NCBI GenBank assembly: GCA_035536315.1 | Contig: DATLOJ010000130.1 | Coordinates: 1 to 33,545, forward strand | DNA: 33,545 bases | DNA from: DATLOJ01 sp035536315 | Lineage (GTDB): Bacteria; Actinomycetota; CADDZG01; JAHWKV01 | Direction of reading: 5' to 3' | Shown: one piece after another, positions 21,130 to 28,335 of the stretch | Layout of the letters: the number at the start of each line of letters is the position of its first letter | How positions within the stretch are numbered: position 1 is the stretch's first letter | Program-made: the position numbers and the translations under genes | Notes under the pieces: model-generated | What the model saw: only the letters and a program-made list of their open reading frames with translations | Told to the model about the DNA's origin: nothing | Database searches by the model: none

Positions 21130-21983
21130 TTCAGCGAAGAAAGCTGATCGCGCACTGCTTCGGCCATATCTGCACGATTGGCCGCTATCGCGATGGTGGC
21201 CTCGAGCAATCCGCGCTTATTGCCGACATCCCATCGCCGTCCGTCGTAGCGAAACGCCCCGAGTCTGTCTCGCTCGGCCAGAGTGTGTAGCGCATCGGCA
21301 AGCTGGATCTCACCGCCCTGTCCGGCAGGAAGGTTTTGCAGTACTTCGAAGATCTCGGGGTGGAGGGCATACCGCCCGACCGATGCAAGATCAGATTTCG
21401 CTTCTTGCTGTAAAGGCTTTTCAACAACGGCAGTCGCACGGAAAAACGGCTCGCCTCCCGTCACCTCTACCGCGCCGTACAGAGAAATGTCGGTCATAGG
21501 CACTCGAGTAACAGCAATGCTCGATTTGGAACTGTCTTCAAATCCTGCAATTAGATCCTTCACGCAGGCCGTTGCGGGATCGTAAACCTCATCCGGAAGA
21601 GCTACTACGAACGGTTCTTCCCCCACCCAATCCTCAGCGCACAGAACCGCGTGGCCGAGGCCCAGGGGCTCATCCTGATACACCGAAGTCACATTGGCGA
21701 TCCTGCTGACCGATTGCAGATCTCGAAGCAATTCTTGCTTGCCGCGCGCTTCGAGGGCCTCCTCGATTGCCGGAGCCGGGTGGAAGTGATCGATAACAGC
21801 CTCTTGGCCCTTTGAGATCACAATGCAGACCTGGTCGATACCCGCCGCTGCGAGCTCCTCGACTGCGTACTGAATGACGGGCCGATCTACCAGCGTGATC
21901 AAAACCTTGGGAACGACCTTGGACGCGGGAAGCATGCGAGTACCCAGACCAGCCGCAGGAATCACTGCTTTGCGAATTGCCAT
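21126..21983 (-). CDS. galU: UTP-glucose-1-phosphate uridylyltransferase
   Basis: GalU makes UDP-glucose for envelope polysaccharides and glycosylation. The 285-residue protein has the nucleotide-binding AIRKAVIPAAGLGTRMLPAS, then VVPKVL (substituting the usual IPKEML), EPLGLGHAVLCA, ALPDEV (in place of the usual LPD-D) and the sugar region ASVGRYALHPEIFEVL, GGEIQLADAL, and GRRWDVGNKRG. Length is a little shorter than E. coli GalU. The ATG at 21983 overlaps the stop of the upstream GGDEF gene (TAATG) and its own stop overlaps moaC, so all three are coupled. The substitutions suggest a check of nucleotide or sugar specificity. Confidence 0.93.
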   Translation of the reverse strand: MAIRKAVIPAAGLGTRMLPASKVVPKVLITLVDRPVIQYAVEELAAAGIDQVCIVISKGQEAVIDHFHPAPAIEEALEARGKQELLRDLQSVSRIANVTSVYQDEPLGLGHAVLCAEDWVGEEPFVVALPDEVYDPATACVKDLIAGFEDSSKSSIAVTRVPMTDISLYGAVEVTGGEPFFRATAVVEKPLQQEAKSDLASVGRYALHPEIFEVLQNLPAGQGGEIQLADALHTLAERDRLGAFRYDGRRWDVGNKRGLLEATIAIAANRADMAEAVRDQLSSLN

Positions 21984-24022
21984 TACATGCCTTCTTCTGG
22001 TCTGTAGACGACCACGCGGTTCTTGCCTTCGGCCTTTGCGGCGTACATCGCAATGTCGGCTGCATCTATGAGCATCTTGGACTCTGCCCCGTGCTCGTCG
22101 AATACTGCAACACCTATCGACACCGTCACGGGGAGGGGCTGCTCGACGGTCGAAACTCTGAAGGGCCCGTCTGCAATGGTGGACCTGACCTTCTCCCCGG
22201 TCTTGAGGCCTCCGGCAAGATCCGTCTCAATCAGCAGCAGGACAAACTCCTCACCGCCATAGCGTGCAAATACGTCGACGTTCCTGATGACGTTCTGGAC
22301 GCGGGCGGCCAGCTCGATCAGCACGGAATCTCCAGTCTGGTGGCCGTATGTGTCATTGAATGACTTGAAGTCGTCGATGTCGAACACGAGCAAACAGAAG
22401 GGCCGGCCCGAGCGCTTCGAACGGTCGATTTCCTGTTCCAGAGCCCTGACGAAGTAGCGCCGGTTCCATACGCCAACCAGCGGGTCGACAACGGCAAGTC
22501 GCTGAGCCTCCTCATGCAGAAGGACGTTTTCGATCGCGACACCTGCATGATCGGCAAGCGAGGACATGGTGCTCAGATCCTCCGCGGTGAACATCTCTTC
22601 CTTCTCCTTGTCGTACAGGTTCAGGACCCCGATCACTTTTTCGTAGGAGTACAGCGGGACGGAGATGACTGTGCGGTAGTCGGGGTTGGCGCTATTTGTG
22701 AACTCCGGATCGTCCTCCATGGGGAAACGCAACGACTCCCCGGCCTCGGCCACGTAGCCGGCAACACCTTTTGCCACATCCAGATCGAAGTCGCCGCCCT
22801 CGATGTTGCGCACCATGCTCACCTCGAGGTGACGTCCGGACGTCAGCATCAGGGCGCCGCGTGTTGCACCCAGCGTCGCCATGGAGTTGTCGAGGACCAT
22901 CTCGAGCATCCGGTCCCTATCGTGAGTCGAACGCAATATCTCGCCGAATCGGGTGAAGGCCTCCTTTAGCTCTTCTTTGGAGTCCTCCAGCTGTGTGATG
23001 TGAGCCGAAAGGCGCGCCGTCATAGCATTGAACGAGGCCGCCACCTGGCCAATCTCGTCACGCCCACGGACACGAATCATGTGGTCGTATCGGCCGGCTG
23101 AGATTGCGTTCGCTCCCTCCGCCACCTCACGAAGAGGCCGGGAAAGCACCCCCGCCAGTAGGAAGCCCAGCACAACCGCCAGGACAACGGCCGCGACAAG
23201 AAGAACAATGCCCGTAGTCCTCAGGGTCTCTTGTGTCGACAAGACGTTCTCGTTCGAGCGCGACACCACCAACGCTGCCTTCTTAACCGGAATCCCTTTG
23301 TCGATCTGGCTTATAGCGGCGTAAAGAGTCTGGCCTCCGACTGTGGTCTCGAGCCTGCCCTCCTCAGCAGGGTCGACGTCGATCTTGAATTGCTTGGCAC
23401 CTCCCACTTCGATGGTGCTTGCAATCGCCTCCTCGTTGATGAGCAGAGTGGTCTGAAACCCCGATTGTCTCGAGAGTTGGCTGACGAAATCACTGTCGAG
23501 GTAGTTGCCACCTATTACCTGCCATCCAACATCGTTGGGTGGCAATGGGTTGCGGATAGTTACCCGGGAGCGAATCATGAGGAACCGGCGATCAGCAGGA
23601 AGGGCCGCGTCCTCCTGGAATGCCTCCGCGGGCGTTAAAGGGGGGACGCCGGCCAGGAACTCAGACTGAGTCATTGCGTCGAGCAGGATGTTTCCGGCGG
23701 CGTCGCCGATGACTATGAAGTCGATCTTGCTGTCCTCAGCCTGGAGCCTTGTGAGAAGGAAGGTCTTCAGCTCACCGTAGGCTCCGCTCCTAAGTAACTC
23801 GCTGAAGTTGGGATCGGCGGCAATCAGGTTGACCCGGTCGGAGGCGCTCGAGGTCTTTTCGCGAAAAACCGCAACAGCCGCATCCTGCGCCGGTCTGAGC
23901 TCGTTGAAGCTGCGGTTTTCGACCTCGCGAATGATGATGCGCTGGCCGAAAACGCTTGCTACGCCCAGTGGCAGGACCACGATTGCTATGAAAAAAGCGA
24001 ACAGCCTTGTCTGAAGGGACAC
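21983..24022 (-). CDS. Membrane diguanylate cyclase: extracellular sensor, HAMP, GAF, GGDEF
   Basis: This 679-residue protein has TM1 (about 7-27) and an extracellular sensor (about 30-265, probably of the dCache type, with FIVIGDAAGNILLDAM). TM2 (about 275-300, VLLVAAVVLAVVLGFLLAGV), HAMP (SRPLREVAEGANAISAGRYD, about 305-355), a coiled linker and GAF (about 375-515) follow. The C-terminal GGDEF domain is at about 520-675. The active-site motif is RYGGEEF near residue 589, a functional variant. RNVD sits five residues before it and fits the inhibitory I-site, so product feedback is likely. It should make c-di-GMP. GTG at 24022 has GAGGAAATAG upstream. It is the first gene of the galU-moaC-mog unit. 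Confidence 0.93.
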   Translation of the reverse strand: MSLQTRLFAFFIAIVVLPLGVASVFGQRIIIREVENRSFNELRPAQDAAVAVFREKTSSASDRVNLIAADPNFSELLRSGAYGELKTFLLTRLQAEDSKIDFIVIGDAAGNILLDAMTQSEFLAGVPPLTPAEAFQEDAALPADRRFLMIRSRVTIRNPLPPNDVGWQVIGGNYLDSDFVSQLSRQSGFQTTLLINEEAIASTIEVGGAKQFKIDVDPAEEGRLETTVGGQTLYAAISQIDKGIPVKKAALVVSRSNENVLSTQETLRTTGIVLLVAAVVLAVVLGFLLAGVLSRPLREVAEGANAISAGRYDHMIRVRGRDEIGQVAASFNAMTARLSAHITQLEDSKEELKEAFTRFGEILRSTHDRDRMLEMVLDNSMATLGATRGALMLTSGRHLEVSMVRNIEGGDFDLDVAKGVAGYVAEAGESLRFPMEDDPEFTNSANPDYRTVISVPLYSYEKVIGVLNLYDKEKEEMFTAEDLSTMSSLADHAGVAIENVLLHEEAQRLAVVDPLVGVWNRRYFVRALEQEIDRSKRSGRPFCLLVFDIDDFKSFNDTYGHQTGDSVLIELAARVQNVIRNVDVFARYGGEEFVLLLIETDLAGGLKTGEKVRSTIADGPFRVSTVEQPLPVTVSIGVAVFDEHGAESKMLIDAADIAMYAAKAEGKNRVVVYRPEEGM

Positions 24023-24334
24023 CTATTTCCTCTTTTTAGAACCGCCCGCGTTGATTGATGGCCCAAACGGGCCTACTAATTTGTCGGAACAAGCGCCATC
24101 CACCTTTATGCGGTCACGCCTCCTCGGCAAGTTAAAAATAGAAGGACATATGTCCAGTTTGATCCTTCTAGGGGGAATACCACCGGACCTTCAGCACCAG
24201 CATGAGCGAACTTTGCGTGACTAGCCGCCTCCGGGGATGCTCGAAGCCATCCTGGGAGGCGCGCGCCGTACACTAAAGAGCCTGCCCTTCAAGCATCGTG
24301 GGATAGCCCACCCAGCGAGAAAGTTCCAAGACAG
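24023..24334. other. 312-base intergenic region between divergent genes
   Basis: No coding region is supported. It holds the promoters of the GGDEF gene (-) and the fmdB-type gene (+), a small GGCCC/GGGCC hairpin near 24060-24074, the dyad at 24140-24169, and a GTGGG/CCCAC hairpin near 24298-24312 close to the zinc-ribbon gene. No riboswitch fold or RNA gene is recognised. Confidence 0.6.
24140..24169. promoter_or_regulatory. Nested palindrome, possible operator
   Basis: A perfect twelve-base palindrome GGACATATGTCC occupies 24144-24155. It is nested in a seven-base inverted repeat AGAAGGA (24140-24146) and TCCTTCT (24163-24169). On the minus strand the second arm is followed by ATTTTTAAC, so a weak terminator is also possible, but nothing is known to be transcribed into it. 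The mid-gap position suits control of one or both divergent genes. Confidence 0.45.
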
Positions 24335-24724
24335 TTGCCTACCTACGAATACGCATGCACGTCATGCGAGGAGCGAATCGAGGTATATCAGGCCTTTTCC
24401 GACGATCCGCTCGAGAAGTGCGAGAAGTGCGGGGGCAGGCTGCGCCGGGTCTTCCACCCGGTTGGGGTGATGTTCAAGGGAAGCGGCTTTTACTCGACTG
24501 ACGCCAAGAAGGGAAAGTCGAAAACAAGGGACGGTGCCGCCAAGTCTACGGAGAAGTCATCCTCCGAATCCAAAAGCTCGGATTCCGGATCGGATAGCAG
24601 CAGTGGTCCCTCCAAGGATTCCGGCTCGCCCTCGAAGGCCGCGTCGGGCGACTCCTCGGGCGGCTCCTCATCGAGCTCTTCCGAATCCGGTTCGGCCAAG
24701 GCATCGTCCAAAGGATCCGACTAG
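24335..24724 (+). CDS. FmdB-family zinc ribbon protein with Ser-rich tail
   Basis: The first 45 residues match the FmdB/CxxC_CxxC_SSSS family: PTYEYACTSCEERIEVYQAF, then EKCEKCGGRLRRVFHPVGV and FKGSGFYSTD. The two CxxC pairs should bind one zinc. The family is often called a regulatory protein but its role is unsettled. From about residue 60 to 129 the protein is a low-complexity Ser/Gly/Asp/Lys tail, probably disordered. The family often carries such a tail, and this one is long. TTG at 24335 is the start, since the conserved PTYEY must follow it. Confidence 0.88.
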   Translation: MPTYEYACTSCEERIEVYQAFSDDPLEKCEKCGGRLRRVFHPVGVMFKGSGFYSTDAKKGKSKTRDGAAKSTEKSSSESKSSDSGSDSSSGPSKDSGSPSKAASGDSSGGSSSSSSESGSAKASSKGSD

Positions 24725-24827
24725 CACCTCCGGCCTCCACCAAAAGTGGGATACCAAACGGTCCAGTCTGCCCGTAGGATTCCCACTGCTTCCCCTAACA
24801 ACTGTACGCGCGGCGCAGGGGGAGGCC

Positions 24828-25595
24828 ATGAGTTCACTTGCTCTTAGTAAACGCAGAACATCGTTGTTCGGACTGGTTGCGATCGCAGCGGCTGTCGTAA
24901 CCGGGCTGGGGATCTACTCGTATCTTTCGTGGCTTCGGGCACAGATTCCTATAGCGGGCAAACTCGTGCCGATTGTTGTGGCTGCCCAGGACATAGCTCC
25001 GGGAACCGTCTTGGAAGCATCGATGCTAGATGTCTCCGAACACCCCGAGAAATACCTGCCGGCGGGCGCTCTCGGATCATCGTCCGAAGCCGTTGGAAAA
25101 GTAACGTCGGTTCCCCTATTCGCCGGGGAAGCCGTCGTCGCTAAGAAGTTGGGCTCTCAAGGAGGTTTCTCCTCTACGGTGCCTCCTGGGACGCGGGCCT
25201 TCTCGTTGATCGTCCCATTCGGCGCAGGACTGGAAGCGCCTCCAACACCCGGAGACAGAGTGGACGTCATCGTCACTCTGGGTCAGGACGTAATCGGCTC
25301 TCCGCGCACGACCACAGTTCTTCGTCACAAGGAAGTCGCGGCAGTAGGGAGAGTCCCGCCCCCCGCAGTCTCCCAGGGCTCAGACGCAGATGGCGGGGAG
25401 GCCTCCGACCGGCTGAGCTTCGACCGCCTCGGGGGCCGGGACGGCATCGCGCTGACAATCTTCGTCACTCCCGACGAAGCGCAGAGGCTGGCCATGGCCC
25501 AGACGCTTGGGAGGGTCACGGTAGTTCTGGGTCCGGCTGCGGCGCCTGAGGAGGCCGCGCCGCCATCGGTTTCTGTCGAGGACCTCGCGGCCTAA
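24828..25595 (+). CDS. SAF domain protein, CpaB/RcpC-like
   Basis: This 255-residue protein has one N-terminal transmembrane helix (about 13-35, LFGLVAIAAAVVTGLGIYSY). It then has a SAF domain (about 45-110, VPIVVAAQDIAPGTVLEASM, then AVGKVTSVPLFAGEAVVAKKL) and a CpaB-like C-terminal domain (PPGTRAFSLIVPFGAGLEAP, PGDRVDVIVTLG, then IFVTPDEAQRLAMAQTLGRV). This is the architecture of CpaB/RcpC from Flp/Tad pilus systems, but no other tad gene is in the window. ATG at 24828 has GGGGGAGG just before it. The frame is open upstream to 24534, but that part overlaps the zinc-ribbon gene and is rejected. Confidence 0.85.
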   Translation: MSSLALSKRRTSLFGLVAIAAAVVTGLGIYSYLSWLRAQIPIAGKLVPIVVAAQDIAPGTVLEASMLDVSEHPEKYLPAGALGSSSEAVGKVTSVPLFAGEAVVAKKLGSQGGFSSTVPPGTRAFSLIVPFGAGLEAPPTPGDRVDVIVTLGQDVIGSPRTTTVLRHKEVAAVGRVPPPAVSQGSDADGGEASDRLSFDRLGGRDGIALTIFVTPDEAQRLAMAQTLGRVTVVLGPAAAPEEAAPPSVSVEDLAA

Positions 25596-25715
25596 GAGAT
25601 TCCGGTCTGACCTGATATAGAGCGCATCGCGTAGATTCCCCAAAGCGCGGCGCCGTGGGAAAAAACCGGGCCTGGCGGCGCGCTCCTCCGCGTTCAAGGG
25701 TAGAGTCCCCCGCTC

Positions 25716-26534
25716 GTGAGCGTCGCGGAAGCCGTGCTGCTGGGGGTAGTGCAGGGCCTTACTGAGTTTCTGCCGATCTCTTCGTCAGCGCATCTTGTTC
25801 TTGTTCCGGCCGTTTTGGGCATGGACGACCCGCCCCTTTCGTTTCTGGTGCTCCTGCATGCTGCGACACTGCTTGCGCTCATCGCCTACTTCCGAAGGGA
25901 GCTCGTTGAGTTGGCTATGACTCTCAGGCGGCCGCGTTCACGGAAAGTTGTTTGGCTCTTGGCTGCCGGAACGGTCCCGGCCGCCGTTATCGGATACCTG
26001 TTCGAAGAACGATTCGAACGGTCCTTTGGGAAGCCGTTTCAGGTGGCCTTACAGCTGATGGCCACGGGAGTGATCCTGGCGGGCATCGAGGGCCTGACCC
26101 GGAGGAGACAAAAACCCGAACCCACCGAGGGCATCCCGGAGTCCGAGGATTCTGTGGACGAACTGGCCACCAGTCTGTCGATTGGAGGTGCGGTAGCCGT
26201 TGGATTCGCGCAGGCTCTTTCGATCATCCCTGGGATCTCGCGTTCGGGAGCAACGATCGCAGCGGGAATGGGGGCCGGAATGTCGCGCGACCTGTCCGCG
26301 CGCTTCAGCTTTCTGCTCGCCATTCCAATCCTTGCCGGCACTTCCATCTTCAAGGCCCCCGACCTGGCGGGGGCCGGAGTAAGCGTCGCGGCGATGGTGG
26401 CGGGCTTCATCGCATCTTTGATTTCCGGATACGTGGCCATCTGGGCAACCATCGGATATCTGCGACGCAGGGGGTTGCTTCCGTTCGCGGCCTACTGCCT
26501 GGTCGTTGGTGGAGTGCTGGCGCTTTTCCTCTAA
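25716..26534 (+). CDS. uppP: Undecaprenyl-diphosphate phosphatase (BacA family)
   Basis: UppP recycles undecaprenyl diphosphate to the monophosphate used in peptidoglycan and polysaccharide export, and gives some bacitracin tolerance. The 272-residue membrane protein has the two catalytic blocks QGLTEFLPISSSAHLVLVP (residues 14-32) and ALSIIPGISRSGATIAAGMG (about 170-190), with about eight helices. A hydrophilic linker after residue 125 (RRRQKPEPTEGIPESEDSVD) is somewhat long. GTG at 25716 fits the family N-terminus. TAGAGT lies nine bases before it, so the message may be nearly leaderless. Confidence 0.96.
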   Translation: MSVAEAVLLGVVQGLTEFLPISSSAHLVLVPAVLGMDDPPLSFLVLLHAATLLALIAYFRRELVELAMTLRRPRSRKVVWLLAAGTVPAAVIGYLFEERFERSFGKPFQVALQLMATGVILAGIEGLTRRRQKPEPTEGIPESEDSVDELATSLSIGGAVAVGFAQALSIIPGISRSGATIAAGMGAGMSRDLSARFSFLLAIPILAGTSIFKAPDLAGAGVSVAAMVAGFIASLISGYVAIWATIGYLRRRGLLPFAAYCLVVGGVLALFL

Positions 26535-26625
26535 GGGACCGGAGCCGTGCTGCGTTTACGACAAGCCGGGTAGATATCCTTCTACCTCGAGGCCCGTAGG
26601 AGTCCCCGCACCACCGGAGCGACCA

Positions 26626-26868
26626 GTGAATCTGACCGAAGAGCAAATCGAAAAGCTGACCCAGATATTGCAGCGCGTTCAAATGGCCAGACGGGAGCTC
26701 GACGCGCTGATAGGCGATCACTACCTAGCACAGCGGGTGAACATAGTGGGAGTGCACTTCACTCCTCTGGCCGCGGCGGTCGAGAAGCTGCGCTGGGCCG
26801 AAGCGCAGTGGCGTGAGCTTTCCCAGGAGCTGTTCGGAGCAGAGCGGGCCAGCCCCGCGAATCACTAG
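26626..26868 (+). CDS. Short helical hypothetical protein
   Basis: This 80-residue protein starts (GTG) NLTEEQIEKLTQILQRVQMA and continues with ELDALIGDHYLAQRVNIVGV and AAAVEKLRWAEAQWRELSQE. It is probably mostly alpha-helical and soluble, with no family I recognise. GGAG stands at ribosome-binding distance from the GTG. It lies 91 bases after uppP and 46 before msrA on the same strand. The frame extends upstream to 26506 inside uppP but without a better start. Confidence 0.6.
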   Translation: MNLTEEQIEKLTQILQRVQMARRELDALIGDHYLAQRVNIVGVHFTPLAAAVEKLRWAEAQWRELSQELFGAERASPANH

Positions 26869-26914
26869 CCCGTTAGCCGAGACCCAGCCCCGATTTCTGC
26901 TGTAGCTTTCATCC

Positions 26915-27439
26915 ATGAGCTACGAAACAGCGACTCTCGGGGCCGGGTGTTTCTGGGGAGTCGAGTACGTTTTTCGCCGGGTCCCCGGCGTGGTGGACGT
27001 CAAGGTCGGCTACAGCGGGGGCCGGGGCGAGAACCCCACCTACGAGCAGGTCTGTTACGCCGGAACGGGCCACGCCGAGGCTGTGCAGGTGACGTTCGAG
27101 AACGAACGCGTCTCATACGGCCAGCTGCTCGACGTCTTCTGGGCGATGCACGATCCGACGCAAGTGAATCGCCAGGGCCCCGACGTGGGCGACCAGTACC
27201 GCAGCGTCATCTTCGCCCACTCAGATGAACAGACCGAGGCCGCGAAGGCATCGCTGGAGCGGGCCCAGGGCAAGTTCAAGAAGCCCATCGCTACGGAGAT
27301 CGTCCCCTTAACTGCTTTCTACGAAGGCGAGGACTACCACCAGGCGTACTACGAGAAGAACGGGCACGAGCCGTACTGCCATGCGGTTCCGGTGAAAGAG
27401 CTGGAGCGCCTTGGACTTGTGGGGGCCGCCGACTCCTGA
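26915..27439 (+). CDS. msrA: Peptide-methionine (S)-S-oxide reductase
   Basis: MsrA repairs the S-epimer of methionine sulfoxide. The 174-residue protein has the active-site GAGCFWGVEYVF (catalytic Cys12), GYSGG, NPTYEQVCYAGTGHAEAVQV, and FWAMHDPTQVNRQGPDVG followed by QYRSVIF, plus EDYHQAYYEKN near the end. TAGCTT lies six bases before the ATG, so a leaderless transcript is possible. It is convergent with the cupredoxin gene, 12 bases between stops. Confidence 0.97.
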   Translation: MSYETATLGAGCFWGVEYVFRRVPGVVDVKVGYSGGRGENPTYEQVCYAGTGHAEAVQVTFENERVSYGQLLDVFWAMHDPTQVNRQGPDVGDQYRSVIFAHSDEQTEAAKASLERAQGKFKKPIATEIVPLTAFYEGEDYHQAYYEKNGHEPYCHAVPVKELERLGLVGAADS

Positions 27440-27451
27440 GCTTGTTCTGAC

Positions 27452-28261
27452 CTAACTAACGGTCAAAGTCCCAGCCATATCCTCTTTGGGATCCGGATTC
27501 TTTGGGTCGCTATGAGGTTTGCAATAGAAGACATAGGTTCCGGCCTTCCTCGGAATCAGAACACTTATCTTGTCCCCCGGAGTAAGAGTCTCGTCGATGT
27601 CGAGCTCGTCGATCGTAAAGGTGTGCCCGAAAGGATCGTTCGAGGTCACGATGATCGTGTCCCCCTGCGAGACCTCGACTTCCTTCGGTGCGAATCGAAA
27701 CTCCTTGCCGGCGATCGTTGCGGCCCCCGTCTCTTCCGTCGTCTCCCTGCCCATGAAGGTGAGAGTTCCAGAGATCACCGCCGCAATAAGGAGAACACCA
27801 ATGACGATTTGCAGAGCCCTGCGCTCCTTGGAATCTGCAGGAGCTGTTCTGATCCCCTTGCGCTCGTTTCTGAATGCAGCGATGCAAGAGACGATTGCGA
27901 TGATTCCGCCGGGAATCATCAACAAGCCAGGAAGGAATTCGAAGAAACTGCCTGGGACGGTCAGGCCGAAAGCGGTCCAGAACAGCATCCCCATCGGAAA
28001 CAATGCTGCGAGGATTCCGACGAGCTTGGCCCAGGCACCGAACTTCGAAACGATGAAAGCACCAATCAAAGAAACCACCGCGGGAACAACGAAGAACAAC
28101 TCCTCTTGGTCAGGCGTGTAACCAAAAGCCAACCCAGCTCCGAGCATGAGGATCGGGGCCAGTGCCTGCATCACAAAACCCAACACCGCCAGGCGTGTCC
28201 AGCGGGCCTTGCCCTCCATCGGCATGGCGGTATCGGACGTCATCGTCTGTTCATCTCCCAA
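27452..28261 (-). CDS. Polytopic membrane protein with C-terminal cupredoxin domain
   Basis: The 269-residue protein has about five hydrophobic helices (roughly 27-47, 55-72, 76-96, 103-123, 148-168), followed by an external cupredoxin (about 178-269). Candidate type-1 copper ligands are His213 (FGHTF), Cys247 and His250 (YCKPH) and Met262 (DMAGTL). The Cys-to-Met segment has an insertion, SDPKNPDPKE, so His and Met are eleven residues apart instead of the few usual in plastocyanins. Such proteins may carry electrons or handle copper at the membrane. No oxidase or copper genes are adjacent. TTG at 28261 is chosen because GGGAGGAA lies six bases before it. Confidence 0.85.
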   Translation of the reverse strand: MGDEQTMTSDTAMPMEGKARWTRLAVLGFVMQALAPILMLGAGLAFGYTPDQEELFFVVPAVVSLIGAFIVSKFGAWAKLVGILAALFPMGMLFWTAFGLTVPGSFFEFLPGLLMIPGGIIAIVSCIAAFRNERKGIRTAPADSKERRALQIVIGVLLIAAVISGTLTFMGRETTEETGAATIAGKEFRFAPKEVEVSQGDTIIVTSNDPFGHTFTIDELDIDETLTPGDKISVLIPRKAGTYVFYCKPHSDPKNPDPKEDMAGTLTVS

Positions 28262-28335
28262 TGTGATTCCTCCCAGAAGTTATTGGGCGGACTCTAGAAC
28301 CTAGGAGCCCGAGTCTTACGGCAATGCATTCAGGC

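Noticed and set aside
24534..24827. Upstream extension of the SAF/CpaB frame
   Set aside because: It overlaps the zinc-ribbon gene in another frame and is a Pro/Arg-rich shadow. ATG 24828 has a ribosome binding site and starts the membrane helix.
27512..28297. Plus-strand frame opposite the cupredoxin gene (261 codons)
   Set aside because: The minus-strand protein has clear helices and copper ligands. The plus frame is compositionally odd and has no motif.
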